DNA from: Flavobacteriales bacterium
Lineage (GTDB): Bacteria; Bacteroidota; Bacteroidia; Flavobacteriales_D; Crocinitomicaceae
NCBI GenBank assembly: GCA_947461185.1
Contig: CANHJY010000015.1
Span: forward strand, 1 to 14,729
Reading direction: 5' to 3'
DNA length: 14,729 bases
The position numbers and the translations under genes are program-made. Below, piece by piece: positions 1 through 7,347 of the stretch. Below the pieces are notes generated by a model that worked only from the letters and a program-made list of their open reading frames with translations, was not told where the DNA came from and searched no databases. The stretch's first letter is position 1; every line of letters starts with the position of its first letter.

Positions 1-1
1 C

Positions 2-142
2 TCCTCTTATAAGAAGATTTATCCCAAAATGGAATTACATTTTCAAGCCAATCCAAGTTTTCTTGACCGACTGCTTAGAACCCTTAACCCACGAAATTCA
101 AACGAATATATTGAGGTCTGGAAAACTAATGCACGTAGGTAA
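2..142 (+). CDS. C-terminal fragment of an unidentified protein
   Basis: An open frame enters from the window edge and runs 46 codons to a TAA at 140-142, so only the C-terminus is present. The fragment is basic and helical-looking, with a leucine/arginine stretch (FLDRLLRTLNPR) and the ending VWKTNARR. I do not recognise the family. It lies 24 bp upstream of the glycosyltransferase on the same strand, so the two could be co-transcribed, although a promoter-like box fills the gap. No internal start is needed, because the frame is open to the first base. Confidence 0.6.
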   Translation, partial: SSYKKIYPKMELHFQANPSFLDRLLRTLNPRNSNEYIEVWKTNARR

Positions 143-154
143 TTTTCAAATCCC

Positions 155-162
155 TAACTTTG
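155..162 (+). promoter_or_regulatory. -7 promoter box before the glycosyltransferase
   Basis: TAACTTTG is a perfect match to the Bacteroidota -7 consensus TAnnTTTG. It ends 4 nt before the GTG start codon at 167, so any transcript starting here would have essentially no leader. No clear TTG element was found at the usual distance upstream. It could be a chance match inside an operon gap. Confidence 0.4.
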
Positions 163-166
163 AAAT

Positions 167-1159
167 GTGAAGATACTAATTGTACGTTTTAGCTCTATTG
201 GTGATATCGTTTTAACAACCCCTATAATCCGTGCACTAAAAAAACAGATTGCGGGAGCTGAAATTCATTATTTAACTAAAAAGAATTTTCTTCCACTTTT
301 GGAAGCTAATCCTCACTTAAGTCGTGTTTATGCTATTGAAAAAAATATCAATGAAGTATTGACTGAGCTTAAGAATGAACAATACGATTACCTAATAGAT
401 CTGCATCACAACCTTAGAACATTGCAATTGAAATTTAAGCTTAGCGTAAAATGTTTTTCTTTCCCCAAATTAAATTTCAAGAAATGGATATTGGTCAACT
501 TGAAAATCAATAAATTACCCAAAAAACATATTGTTGACAGATATTTTGAGACGGTAAAAGCTTTGGGCGTTAAGAATGATAATTTACCAAGTGAATTGTT
601 TTATAAACAAGAGGATGAAATTAACGTCAAAGCGATATTTGGAATCGAAAAAAATAAATTTATTGCCGTTGCTCTAGGCGCACAATTTCAAACTAAACAA
701 ATTCCAACTGTAACACTTTCGAAAATATTATCGAAAATAGATGTTCCCATTGTTCTGTTAGGAGGAAAAGAAGATCTTGTTAAAGGAAAAGAGCTCATCA
801 CTTTGTTACCTGAAAAAAATATTCATCTGACCTGTGGAGAATATACCTTGATGCAATCCGCATGTATCGTTAGTAAAGCCAAGGTTCTACTGACAGGAGA
901 TACTGGAATGATGCATATTGCTGCCTGCTTCAATCGACAAATTGTAAGTGTTTGGGGAAATACAATTCCTGATTTAGGTATGTATCCTTATCTTCCTGAA
1001 TCTTCGGAAAAATTAAGTATACACGAGGTAAACAATTTGTCATGTCGTCCTTGCTCTAAAATAGGTTATCAGAATTGTCCTAAAGGTCATTTTAATTGCA
1101 TGAATTTACAGGACACAAAGGCCATTTATCAAGATCTAATTGATCGGATTAATCTTTGA
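167..1159 (+). CDS. Glycosyltransferase family 9 (LPS heptosyltransferase-like)
   Basis: Predicted cytoplasmic, membrane-associated glycosyltransferase of the GT-B fold that adds a heptose-like sugar to the inner core of LPS. The 330-residue length is normal for the family. The N-terminus MKILIVRFSSIGDIVLTTP is the classic GT9 opening. Residues 244-252 (GDTGMMHIA), followed by a VWGNTIP segment, form the C-terminal nucleotide-sugar binding region. Cysteines 293, 296, 304 and 311 make the cluster often seen near the C-terminus of Bacteroidota members. The start is GTG at 167, chosen because the family N-terminus begins exactly there. An ATG two bases upstream (165-167) is out of frame and is followed at once by TGA. 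The 3' end overlaps the convergent thioesterase gene by 11 bp. Family is confident; acceptor and sugar specificity are unknown. Confidence 0.9.
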   Translation: MKILIVRFSSIGDIVLTTPIIRALKKQIAGAEIHYLTKKNFLPLLEANPHLSRVYAIEKNINEVLTELKNEQYDYLIDLHHNLRTLQLKFKLSVKCFSFPKLNFKKWILVNLKINKLPKKHIVDRYFETVKALGVKNDNLPSELFYKQEDEINVKAIFGIEKNKFIAVALGAQFQTKQIPTVTLSKILSKIDVPIVLLGGKEDLVKGKELITLLPEKNIHLTCGEYTLMQSACIVSKAKVLLTGDTGMMHIAACFNRQIVSVWGNTIPDLGMYPYLPESSEKLSIHEVNNLSCRPCSKIGYQNCPKGHFNCMNLQDTKAIYQDLIDRINL

Positions 1160-1667
1160 TTTCAAAAAGTTTTTTTAGCTCTGTTGCCTCACTTGGTTTC
1201 ATTTTTCCAGCAAGAATAAGACTAAGTTGTTTTCTTCTTAATGCGCCCTCGTAACGATCGAGTTCTTCGGGTGTTTCTGGAATAAGCTCCGGAACTTGAA
1301 TTGGATTTCCATTTTGATCCACTGCAACAAAAGTATAGATTGCTTCATTACATTTTTCACGTTGACCCGTAACTTGATCTTCAACAAAAACATCAACAAA
1401 AATCTCCATTGAGGAATTAAACGCACGCGACACCTTTGCTTCTAAGGTAACGATTGAGGCATGATTAATCGGTTTTTGGAAAGAGACATTATTTACAGAT
1501 GCAGTTACTACAACGCGTTTGGAATGTCTGTGAGCAGAAACACTCGCAATAACATCCATCCAAGCTAGAAGCTGCCCGCCAAATAAATTACCAAGTGTAT
1601 TGGTGTCGTTAGGAAGGACAACTTTTGTAGATATTGACAAAGTCTCTGATGCTTTTTTGGCCTTCAT
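1149..1667 (-). CDS. Acyl-CoA thioesterase, hotdog fold (YkhA/YciA-like)
   Basis: Predicted cytoplasmic thioesterase hydrolysing acyl-CoA to free fatty acid and CoA. With the ATG at 1667 the protein has 172 residues. The hotdog signature runs from N20 through LGNLFGGQLLAWMD (25-38), where N27, G30-G31 and D38 match the conserved Asn, Gly-Gly and catalytic Asp of the bacterial YciA/BACH group. VTASVNNVSF (54-63) is the central strand. About 40 residues follow the hotdog core and end in a charged helix, as in YkhA-type proteins. A TTG codon at 1682 would add five residues (through IKKI), but that TTG is part of a perfect -7 promoter box (1680-1687), so ATG 1667 is preferred. The gene diverges from the isomerase and overlaps the glycosyltransferase tail to tail. 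Confidence 0.88.
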   Translation of the reverse strand: MKAKKASETLSISTKVVLPNDTNTLGNLFGGQLLAWMDVIASVSAHRHSKRVVVTASVNNVSFQKPINHASIVTLEAKVSRAFNSSMEIFVDVFVEDQVTGQREKCNEAIYTFVAVDQNGNPIQVPELIPETPEELDRYEGALRRKQLSLILAGKMKPSEATELKKLFEIKD

Positions 1668-1679
1668 TATTTTTTTTAT

Positions 1680-1687
1680 CAAAAGTA
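1680..1687 (-). promoter_or_regulatory. -7 promoter box of the thioesterase gene
   Basis: On the minus strand this reads TACTTTTG, a perfect TAnnTTTG match, 12 nt upstream of the ATG at 1667. It implies a very short leader. It also explains the in-frame TTG at 1682-1680 as promoter sequence rather than a start codon. No clear -33 TTG was seen. Confidence 0.5.
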
Positions 1688-1697
1688 ATAGGAAAGT

Positions 1698-1711
1698 ATG
1701 TTAAAAAACAT
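1698..1711. promoter_or_regulatory. Small inverted repeat between divergent promoters
   Basis: ATGTTAAAAAACAT is a perfect 5-bp dyad (ATGTT/AACAT) around four A's, just upstream of the thioesterase -7 box. It could be an operator or simply AT-rich chance. Support is weak. Confidence 0.15.
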
Positions 1712-1782
1712 TCATTATAATTTTTTAAGTAAAAGTTAATGTTGAATCCATGAAATGAAGTAAAATCATGATTGCCTATGCT

Positions 1783-1790
1783 TATATTTG
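1783..1790 (+). promoter_or_regulatory. -7 promoter box of the isomerase-lipB operon
   Basis: TATATTTG is a perfect TAnnTTTG match with 19 nt between it and the ATG at 1810. It lies inside the longer possible reading frame that would begin at 1768, which argues that 1810 is the real start. No TTG sits at the usual spacing upstream. Confidence 0.55.
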
Positions 1791-1809
1791 TAATCGTAAA
1801 ATTATATCT

Positions 1810-2793
1810 ATGGACAAACTGATTAAAGCGTTTCCGCAACAAATACTAGAGTCACTTGAAATTGCTGCTAAAGCTAAATTTTCAACTCCGAAAAACCCTA
1901 TCCATCAAGTAGTTATTTGTGGAATGGGAGGTTCAGGTATTGGAGGTAAAATTGCTTCTCAGTGGGTTATAGATGAAATACCAGTACCTATAATTCTGCA
2001 CAGTGATTATGGTATTCCCCATTTTGTAAACGCCAATTCATTGGTTGTATGTTCCTCATATTCGGGTAATACTGAAGAAACGCTTTCATCTTTGGAAGAA
2101 GCGCATCAAAAAGGTGCGCATATAATAGGTGTTTGTTCAGGAGGAAAATTGATGGAGTTTTGTAAAACCAATGGATATCAATGTGTCGCGCTACCAGGAG
2201 GAAATCCACCACGAGCAGCATTAGCATATTCGCTAATTCAATTGGTCAATATTTTGGCTCAACACCAATTGATTTCGCCAAATCATCTCGATAATATTCG
2301 CCAAGCAAGTTCTTTCCTATTGAGTGAACAAAATCAAATTGAGGCAGAAGGAAAAGAAATCGCATCGTTTTTATTAGGAAAGGTAGGTGTTATTTATGCT
2401 GGCCCTTTTTATGAAGGCGTTGCAGTACGCGCGCGTCAACAATTCAATGAAAATTCTAAAACATTGGCGATTTGTCATGTAATTCCTGAAATGAACCATA
2501 ATGAGTTACTTGGATGGGAAGGTGGTGATGATCGATTTGCTGTTTTATTTTTAAACTCTTCAGATTTGGATCCACGTAATGCTGCAAGATTTGCTTTCAC
2601 CAAAACTTTTGTTTCAGGCAAAACGTCATTTGTTAAAGAAGCTTTTGCGAAAGGAAACAATCGTATCGAACGTTCATTATATCTAATTCACCTAGTAGAT
2701 TGGGCTTCTTTTTACATTGCAGACCTTAAACAAATAGACGCTGTTGATATTACCGTTATTGAAGCCTTGAAAAAAGAATTGGCCGCTATTTAA
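1810..2793 (+). CDS. Bifunctional phosphoglucose/phosphomannose isomerase
   Basis: Cytoplasmic isomerase of the PGI/PMI family, interconverting fructose-6-phosphate with glucose-6-phosphate and mannose-6-phosphate, at the junction of glycolysis and mannose/sugar-nucleotide supply. From ATG 1810 it has 327 residues. It carries two SIS subdomains. The first holds VVICGMGGSGIGG (34-46) and the phosphate-binding CSSYSGNTEET (81-91). GGNPPRAAL follows at 130-138. E214 in QQFNENSK and H230 in EMNHNE have the same 16-residue spacing as catalytic Glu203 and His219 of the archaeal enzyme. A longer form from ATG 1768 would add 14 residues lacking family character and would contain the promoter box, so it was rejected. 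lipB follows after 9 bp. An ordinary PGI may exist elsewhere in the genome, which cannot be judged here. Confidence 0.9.
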   Translation: MDKLIKAFPQQILESLEIAAKAKFSTPKNPIHQVVICGMGGSGIGGKIASQWVIDEIPVPIILHSDYGIPHFVNANSLVVCSSYSGNTEETLSSLEEAHQKGAHIIGVCSGGKLMEFCKTNGYQCVALPGGNPPRAALAYSLIQLVNILAQHQLISPNHLDNIRQASSFLLSEQNQIEAEGKEIASFLLGKVGVIYAGPFYEGVAVRARQQFNENSKTLAICHVIPEMNHNELLGWEGGDDRFAVLFLNSSDLDPRNAARFAFTKTFVSGKTSFVKEAFAKGNNRIERSLYLIHLVDWASFYIADLKQIDAVDITVIEALKKELAAI

Positions 2794-2802
2794 AAAATCT
2801 TC

Positions 2803-3504
2803 ATGCCTAAAGTTCAATGTATTGACCTCGGATTGATTGATTACAAACAAGCCTGGGATTTCCAAGAAACCTTGTTTAAGAAAATAATCGACCAAAAAAT
2901 TGCGATACGAGAAAATGATGCAATTGACAACCCACTTAATTATCTTTTAATTTGTGAGCATCCTCACGTATTTACATTGGGTAAAAGTGGTAAGGATGAA
3001 CATTTACTTTTAAATCAGGAAGGTCTTAAAGAACATGAGGCTTCCTACTACAAAATAAATAGAGGTGGTGATATCACCTATCATGGCCCTGGACAGCTGG
3101 TAGTTTATCCAATTTTTGATTTAGATCAATTTTTTACAGATATTCATAAATACATGCGTTTTCTCGAAGAGGCTGTTATTTTGACCTTAGCAGATTTTGG
3201 AATTGATGCGGGTCGAGTTGATGGACTAACAGGTGTTTGGATAGATGCACAACTATCAACTCCAAGAAAAATATGTGCCCTCGGAGTAAAGAGTTCACGC
3301 TGGGTAACAATGCATGGTATTGGATTCAATGTGAATACCAATTTGAAATATTTCTCTCATATTGTTCCGTGCGGAATAGATGACAAAGCAGTGACTTCTA
3401 TGCAACAAGAGCTAGGAAAGGAAATTGACTTTCAAAAAGTAAGTCATACACTGAAGGAAAAATTGGCGAATCTTTTTGAATTTAGCTTAGTCGAGGAAAT
3501 TTAA
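2803..3504 (+). CDS. lipB: Octanoyl-[acyl-carrier-protein]-protein N-octanoyltransferase
   Basis: LipB moves the octanoyl group from acyl-carrier protein to the lipoyl domains of 2-oxoacid dehydrogenases and the glycine cleavage H protein. LipA then inserts the sulfurs. Residues 87-103 give the signature RGGDITYHGPGQLVVYP. K163 in LGVKSSRW and C190 in HIVPCGI correspond to the catalytic Lys and Cys of the family (Lys135/Cys169 in E. coli). The length of 233 residues is normal. The ATG at 2803 lies 9 bp after the isomerase stop with no promoter between, so the two are probably one operon. The stop at 3504 is only 2 bp from the stop of the convergent haemoglobin gene, leaving no room for a separate terminator. 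Confidence 0.93.
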   Translation: MPKVQCIDLGLIDYKQAWDFQETLFKKIIDQKIAIRENDAIDNPLNYLLICEHPHVFTLGKSGKDEHLLLNQEGLKEHEASYYKINRGGDITYHGPGQLVVYPIFDLDQFFTDIHKYMRFLEEAVILTLADFGIDAGRVDGLTGVWIDAQLSTPRKICALGVKSSRWVTMHGIGFNVNTNLKYFSHIVPCGIDDKAVTSMQQELGKEIDFQKVSHTLKEKLANLFEFSLVEEI

Positions 3505-3506
3505 AC

Positions 3507-3848
3507 TTATATTTTTGCGCGCATCGTCCAAGCGATTAAAGTTGATCTTTCTTTAGCTAATTTGGCTTTATCGCCTGAAAAGTATTTATCGATGGTTTCG
3601 TGAAATAATTTCAACCACTGATCAAAATCTTTCCCTTTCAAATGCAATTTTGCATGGGCTTGCATCATATTACCGGTATATCCAGGCTTATCAATTAAAA
3701 TAAAAGCCCAAAAATCGGCAACTTTAGGTATATGTTCAACTAATGGCAATGTTGTGAAAAAATGGCTTATTCTTTCATCTACCAACAGTTGTTCATAAAA
3801 TTTTTCAATTAGAAAAAGACAATCATCATATGTTTCAATGTCCTTCAA
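3507..3848 (-). CDS. Group III truncated haemoglobin
   Basis: Small haem-binding globin (2-on-2 fold), 113 residues, predicted cytoplasmic and able to bind O2 or NO. The N-terminus MKDIETYDDCLFLIEKFYEQLL matches the group III pattern (quoted here in two parts: MKDIETYDD and LFLIEKFYEQLL). HFF at 29-31 lies at the B-helix distal pocket. DFWAFILI precedes the F-helix segment AHAKLHLKGKDFDQW, where H65 or H69 is the likely proximal ligand. The start is a TTG at 3848, chosen because it gives the family N-terminus and no upstream ATG or GTG exists before the in-frame stop. It is the last of seven co-oriented genes. The preceding carbonic anhydrase is in the same frame, separated by one TAG and two codons. 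The physiological ligand is not determined. Confidence 0.85.
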   Translation of the reverse strand: MKDIETYDDCLFLIEKFYEQLLVDERISHFFTTLPLVEHIPKVADFWAFILIDKPGYTGNMMQAHAKLHLKGKDFDQWLKLFHETIDKYFSGDKAKLAKERSTLIAWTMRAKI

Positions 3849-3854
3849 ATACAG

Positions 3855-4367
3855 CTATTTAAACCATCCGGCATACTTCAAATAATTATTTGCAATACGT
3901 TGCACCTCGCCTTCAAAAAGCGCTGGACTCAATGTCTTAACTTTCTTCGCTGGAATTCCGGCATATATACTCCATGATTCTATATGTGTACCTTCTAGAA
4001 CCACTGCGCCTGCAGCAACAATACAATTAGAATCAATTATACAATTATCCATCACTATTGCACCCATTCCAATAAGAACATTATCATCAATTTTACAACC
4101 ATGAACCAAGGCATTGTGACCGATTGAAACATTGTTACCTATATGTAGTTGTGTTCGTTCGTAGGTACAATGCAGAACCGCTCCATCCTGAATATTGACC
4201 CGATTACCAATTCGAATGCTGTTCACATCACCACGAACTACTGCATTAAACCACACAGAACATTCGTTGCCCATTTCTACATCTCCAACAATAGTCGAAT
4301 TAGGAGCTAACCAACAGTCTTCACCAATAATTGGAGTATGTTCTCTACAAGTAATAATCAATGCCAT
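3855..4367 (-). CDS. Gamma-class carbonic anhydrase-like protein (YrdA/PaaY type)
   Basis: Left-handed beta-helix protein of hexapeptide repeats, 170 residues, expected to form a trimer with a metal bound between subunits. H66, H84 and H89 match the three metal ligands of the archaeal enzyme Cam (His81, His117, His122; the last pair is five apart in both). R45, D47, Q60 and D61 match its other active-site residues. The acidic loop carrying Cam's proton-shuttle Glu84 is missing, as in the CamH/YrdA subgroup, where activity varies. The C-terminal helix (148-170) fits the family. It lies 46 bp after the AlkD-like gene and 6 bp before the haemoglobin. Carbonic anhydrase activity is plausible, supported by the beta-CA and SulP genes upstream, but some homologues are metal-binding acyl- or CoA-related proteins. 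Confidence 0.85.
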   Translation of the reverse strand: MALIITCREHTPIIGEDCWLAPNSTIVGDVEMGNECSVWFNAVVRGDVNSIRIGNRVNIQDGAVLHCTYERTQLHIGNNVSIGHNALVHGCKIDDNVLIGMGAIVMDNCIIDSNCIVAAGAVVLEGTHIESWSIYAGIPAKKVKTLSPALFEGEVQRIANNYLKYAGWFK

Positions 4368-4389
4368 GAAGTCTCAATTTATGCTTTCT

Positions 4390-4420
4390 TAAATGTAAGC
4401 ATTCGAGTTGAAATCACAAA
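4390..4420 (-). promoter_or_regulatory. Candidate internal promoter before the gamma-CA gene
   Basis: On the minus strand, TTTG (4420-4417) is followed after exactly 19 nt by TACATTTA (4397-4390), a five-of-six match to the -7 consensus TAnnTTTG. The spacing suits the Bacteroidota -33/-7 arrangement, and the ATG at 4367 lies 22 nt downstream. The -33 part overlaps the end of the AlkD-like gene. It may give the gamma-CA and haemoglobin genes their own transcript. Confidence 0.4.
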
Positions 4421-5088
4421 TACTTAGCCGCCTCTCTTCTTGCAAGATTGCTTAATTCTACTTCTGTTAAAAAATGCTTTACGCTATCCTTATTAAACTT
4501 AGAATATTGACGCAAACTCCAACCAATAGCTTTTTGGATAAAAAATTCGTTGACCATTCTAAATTGGTAAATCCGTTTTTTTAAAAAATCAAAATCTGTC
4601 AGATTACCGTATTTCAATTGAAAAATCAGTGTTGAACGCATCAACCACAAATTTTCAGAATTAGCCCATTGCTCCATTAATTTAAATCCTTCTGCTGGAA
4701 ATTTTTTAACGTATTTCCCCAAATAGTTCGACGCAATACTATCCACGGAATCCCACCATGAATTGGACGTTATCAGGGTTTCCAAAAAATCACCATCCTC
4801 AATCTCAATTTCAGAAGTTTTAAAACTATTTAGAAAATCTATGGCAATGTAATGAAATTCACGTTGCTCCATTTGAAATAATGCCAAGATCAAGTTTCTC
4901 TTTTCTATTCCTCCTAAAGCTTTAAGATTGTATTTTTTAATCCAAAGCGTCGCAAGATTCTTTCGAGTTGATGATGCAATTCCAAAGAAATCGAAATGAT
5001 TTTTCATATAGGCCATCTGAGCTATTGCTCTAGATTTATCCGCATTTTTGGACAATTCCAATTCCAAATCTTCTAACCACTCAATCAT
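4414..5088 (-). CDS. AlkD-family DNA alkylation repair glycosylase
   Basis: HEAT-like repeat DNA glycosylase that excises bulky or positively charged alkylated purines (for example N7- and N3-alkyl adducts) without base flipping. The protein has 224 residues. The key residues keep the exact spacing of the Bacillus cereus enzyme: W112 and D116 in SWWDSVDSIAS, R151 in LWLMRSTL, and W190 in KAIGWSLRQY correspond to Trp109, Asp113, Arg148 and Trp187. The fold is all helical, with the C-terminal segment ending RREAAKYL. It follows the beta-CA by 15 bp and precedes the gamma-CA by 46 bp. Its functional link to the carbonate genes is not obvious, so it may simply be a passenger in the operon. Confidence 0.9.
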   Translation of the reverse strand: MIEWLEDLELELSKNADKSRAIAQMAYMKNHFDFFGIASSTRKNLATLWIKKYNLKALGGIEKRNLILALFQMEQREFHYIAIDFLNSFKTSEIEIEDGDFLETLITSNSWWDSVDSIASNYLGKYVKKFPAEGFKLMEQWANSENLWLMRSTLIFQLKYGNLTDFDFLKKRIYQFRMVNEFFIQKAIGWSLRQYSKFNKDSVKHFLTEVELSNLARREAAKYL

Positions 5089-5103
5089 GAGTAAATTTAA
5101 AGA

Positions 5104-5739
5104 TTATAAGTCCAATTGGTATACTTCAGTTAATGTATCGTTATTCTTGATGGTGATTTTCATGTCATTAATTAAACCATCTTTAACATCATATACCCAT
5201 CCATGAATATGCAACTGTTGACCACTTTCCCATGCAGATTGAACTATTGATGTTTTAGCGACATCATAAACTTGTTCCACAACGTTGAGTTCAACGAAAC
5301 GATTAAATCGCTGTTTTTCATCTTGAATGGCATTCAACTCCTCATGATGGAATCGATAAACATCTTTTATGTGACGAATCCAGTTATCAATCAAGCCAAA
5401 ATGTTTATTGGTCATTGCTGCTTGAACGCCACCGCAACCGTAATGTCCACATATGATTACATGCCTTACTTTTAAAACATTTACAGCGTAATCTAATACA
5501 CTTAGCATTGACATATCCGAATGTATCACCATATTGGCAATATTTCGGTGGACGAATACTTCACCGGGAGCTGCACCAATAATTTCATTCGCAGGTACTC
5601 GACTGTCTGAACAACCTATCCAAAGCACAGGTGGCTGTTGTCCATCCGCCAAGCGATTAAAAAATTGTGGGTCTTTCTCCAAGTTTTTTTCGACCCATTT
5701 CTTGTTATTCTCTAATAACTGACTATAATATTTTTCCAT
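5104..5739 (-). CDS. can: Beta-class carbonic anhydrase
   Basis: Zinc enzyme interconverting CO2 and bicarbonate in the cytoplasm, 211 residues. The zinc ligands C43, H99 and C102 and the D45-R47 dyad appear in WIGCSDSRVP (40-49) and ICGHYGCGGVQAA (96-108), which closely match E. coli Can. A helical N-terminus (MEKYYSQLLENNKKW) precedes the core, as in this clade. The ATG at 5739 follows the SulP stop by 11 bp, with an A-rich gap and no promoter-like box, so the two are almost certainly co-transcribed. The SulP/beta-CA pair is recurrent in bacteria and is usually read as bicarbonate uptake or release coupled to hydration. Confidence 0.94.
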   Translation of the reverse strand: MEKYYSQLLENNKKWVEKNLEKDPQFFNRLADGQQPPVLWIGCSDSRVPANEIIGAAPGEVFVHRNIANMVIHSDMSMLSVLDYAVNVLKVRHVIICGHYGCGGVQAAMTNKHFGLIDNWIRHIKDVYRFHHEELNAIQDEKQRFNRFVELNVVEQVYDVAKTSIVQSAWESGQQLHIHGWVYDVKDGLINDMKITIKNNDTLTEVYQLDL

Positions 5740-5750
5740 TTTCTTTTATT

Positions 5751-7319
5751 TTAATGCCCACCTGTTAAAGTAACCTGCGGAATGTTTATTGTAATAAGAT
5801 TGATGTTGCGCTCTGGCGCAGTAAATTGTTTAAATTCTTGAATAACCTCTAGAACATCAAAATCAATTTCCCGGGATTTACTGCCATCAATTGTTACATG
5901 GCTTCCATTAGGAATTGCTGTAAGTGTCTCCAAAATGCTTCCCTTGTTGAGAAAGGAAACTTCCTCAGAAAGAACGATTTGAATAGCATTTTTGTCTTCG
6001 TTTGCGGGTTGTTGAAGTTGATAATTGTTTCTGTAATTCTTTCTTAAAATATAGAATATTGAGATTACCATCCCAATGGCAATACCTTTTAAAAGATCAG
6101 TAAACAGTACCCCTACAATGGTGCTCATAAACGGTACGAACTGCTCATATCCCAGTTTCCATTGCGATCTAAATAATTCGATTTTCGCCAATTTATATCC
6201 TACTAAAATGAGAATAGCAGCAAGAACTGACAATGGAATTAAATTTAAAACTCCCGGAATCACTAAAATAGCCAAGGCTAACCAAAGACCGTGTATAACC
6301 GAGGAAAGTTTGGTTTTTGCACCTGCATTTACATTTGCAGAACTTCGAACTATCACCTGCGTAATAGGAAGCCCTCCCAAAAAACCACTTACAATATTCC
6401 CGACTCCTTGGGCTTTCAATTCTTGATTCTTAGGTGTGTGATGTTTTTCTGGATCCAATTTATCTGTTGCCTCAACACTGAGTAAGGTTTCTAAGCTTGC
6501 AACGAGTGCAATTGTGGCGCCAACAATATAAATCTGAGGATTGGATAAAAAGGAAAAATCTGGGAAATATAACATCGATTTAAATTCCTCAAAAGTGGAT
6601 GCAACTGGAATTTGAACAAGATGTTTACCTGTTATTTCCATTTCTGGATTAATTAAGGGGAAAATCAAATTAAGTCCTATTCCAATTGCCACTACAAATA
6701 AAGCCCCTGGAAGGATTTTAAATAATTTTATTTTCTTCACTACTGGTTTATCAAAAACGATGAGAATAACCATAGATAATATGCATAAAACTATTGCGCC
6801 TGCATGCAAAGCGTCTAAAGCTCTAAAAAGTTCTGAAAATGTGTTTTCCCCATCCATCTGAAAGAAGGACTCGTCGCCAAAAAAATCCTTATCATAACCA
6901 ACCGCATGCGGTATTTCTTTTAAAATTAGCGTTATCCCGATGGCCGCTAACATTCCCTTAATTACTGATGATGGAAAATAGTTGGCCAAAATCCCAAGTT
7001 TAAAAAACCCGGCAATAATTTGAAGTATTCCTGCAAAAATAATCGCAACTAAAAAGCCTTCATAACTTTTAAGCGTAATTAGCGCGGTGATAATGATGGT
7101 AATAAGCCCTGCTGCTGGACCTGAAACCCCAATTCTACTACCACTCAAAAAGCCGACAAGGATACCACCTATTACGCCTGCAAGAAGTCCAGATATCGGA
7201 ATTCCATTGATTCCTTCAACATCAGTTGAAGCCTGTCCCACTCCTAAACAAAGTGGCAGCGCAACTAAAAAAACAACGAGACTAGAGGAAAAATCCTCTT
7301 TTAAAAATTTAAAATGCAT
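5751..7319 (-). CDS. SulP-family anion transporter, probably bicarbonate or sulfate
   Basis: Inner-membrane transporter of the SLC26/SulP family, 522 residues from ATG 7319. It opens with KFLKEDFSSSLVVFLVALPL, and 10 or more hydrophobic segments run from residue 11 to about 425. Signature regions are SRIGVSGPAAGLITII (61-76), ASLETLLSVEATDKL (274-288) and GNIVSGFLGGLPITQVIVRS (307-326). A cytoplasmic STAS-like domain follows from about 440, containing TIDGSKSREID (476-486). A longer form from ATG 7415 would add a basic 32-residue extension not typical of the family and would overlap the upstream gene by 68 bp, so ATG 7319 is preferred, with a 28-bp gap. Direct coupling to beta-carbonic anhydrase favours bicarbonate as substrate, but sulfate or another anion cannot be excluded from sequence. 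Confidence 0.9.
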   Translation of the reverse strand: MHFKFLKEDFSSSLVVFLVALPLCLGVGQASTDVEGINGIPISGLLAGVIGGILVGFLSGSRIGVSGPAAGLITIIITALITLKSYEGFLVAIIFAGILQIIAGFFKLGILANYFPSSVIKGMLAAIGITLILKEIPHAVGYDKDFFGDESFFQMDGENTFSELFRALDALHAGAIVLCILSMVILIVFDKPVVKKIKLFKILPGALFVVAIGIGLNLIFPLINPEMEITGKHLVQIPVASTFEEFKSMLYFPDFSFLSNPQIYIVGATIALVASLETLLSVEATDKLDPEKHHTPKNQELKAQGVGNIVSGFLGGLPITQVIVRSSANVNAGAKTKLSSVIHGLWLALAILVIPGVLNLIPLSVLAAILILVGYKLAKIELFRSQWKLGYEQFVPFMSTIVGVLFTDLLKGIAIGMVISIFYILRKNYRNNYQLQQPANEDKNAIQIVLSEEVSFLNKGSILETLTAIPNGSHVTIDGSKSREIDFDVLEVIQEFKQFTAPERNINLITINIPQVTLTGGH

Positions 7320-7347
7320 TGAATTGAAATTAAAAGATTGAACAAAA

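Noticed and set aside
1147..1154. GATTAATC palindrome near the glycosyltransferase stop as a terminator
   Set aside because: An 8-bp palindrome cannot form a loop; it is coding sequence for both convergent genes.
1668..1682. TTG start adding five residues to the thioesterase
   Set aside because: That TTG is the end of the -7 box on the minus strand, and an ATG lies 15 nt downstream.
1768..1809. Longer N-terminus of the isomerase starting at ATG 1768
   Set aside because: The extension has no family character and contains a perfect -7 promoter box (1783-1790).
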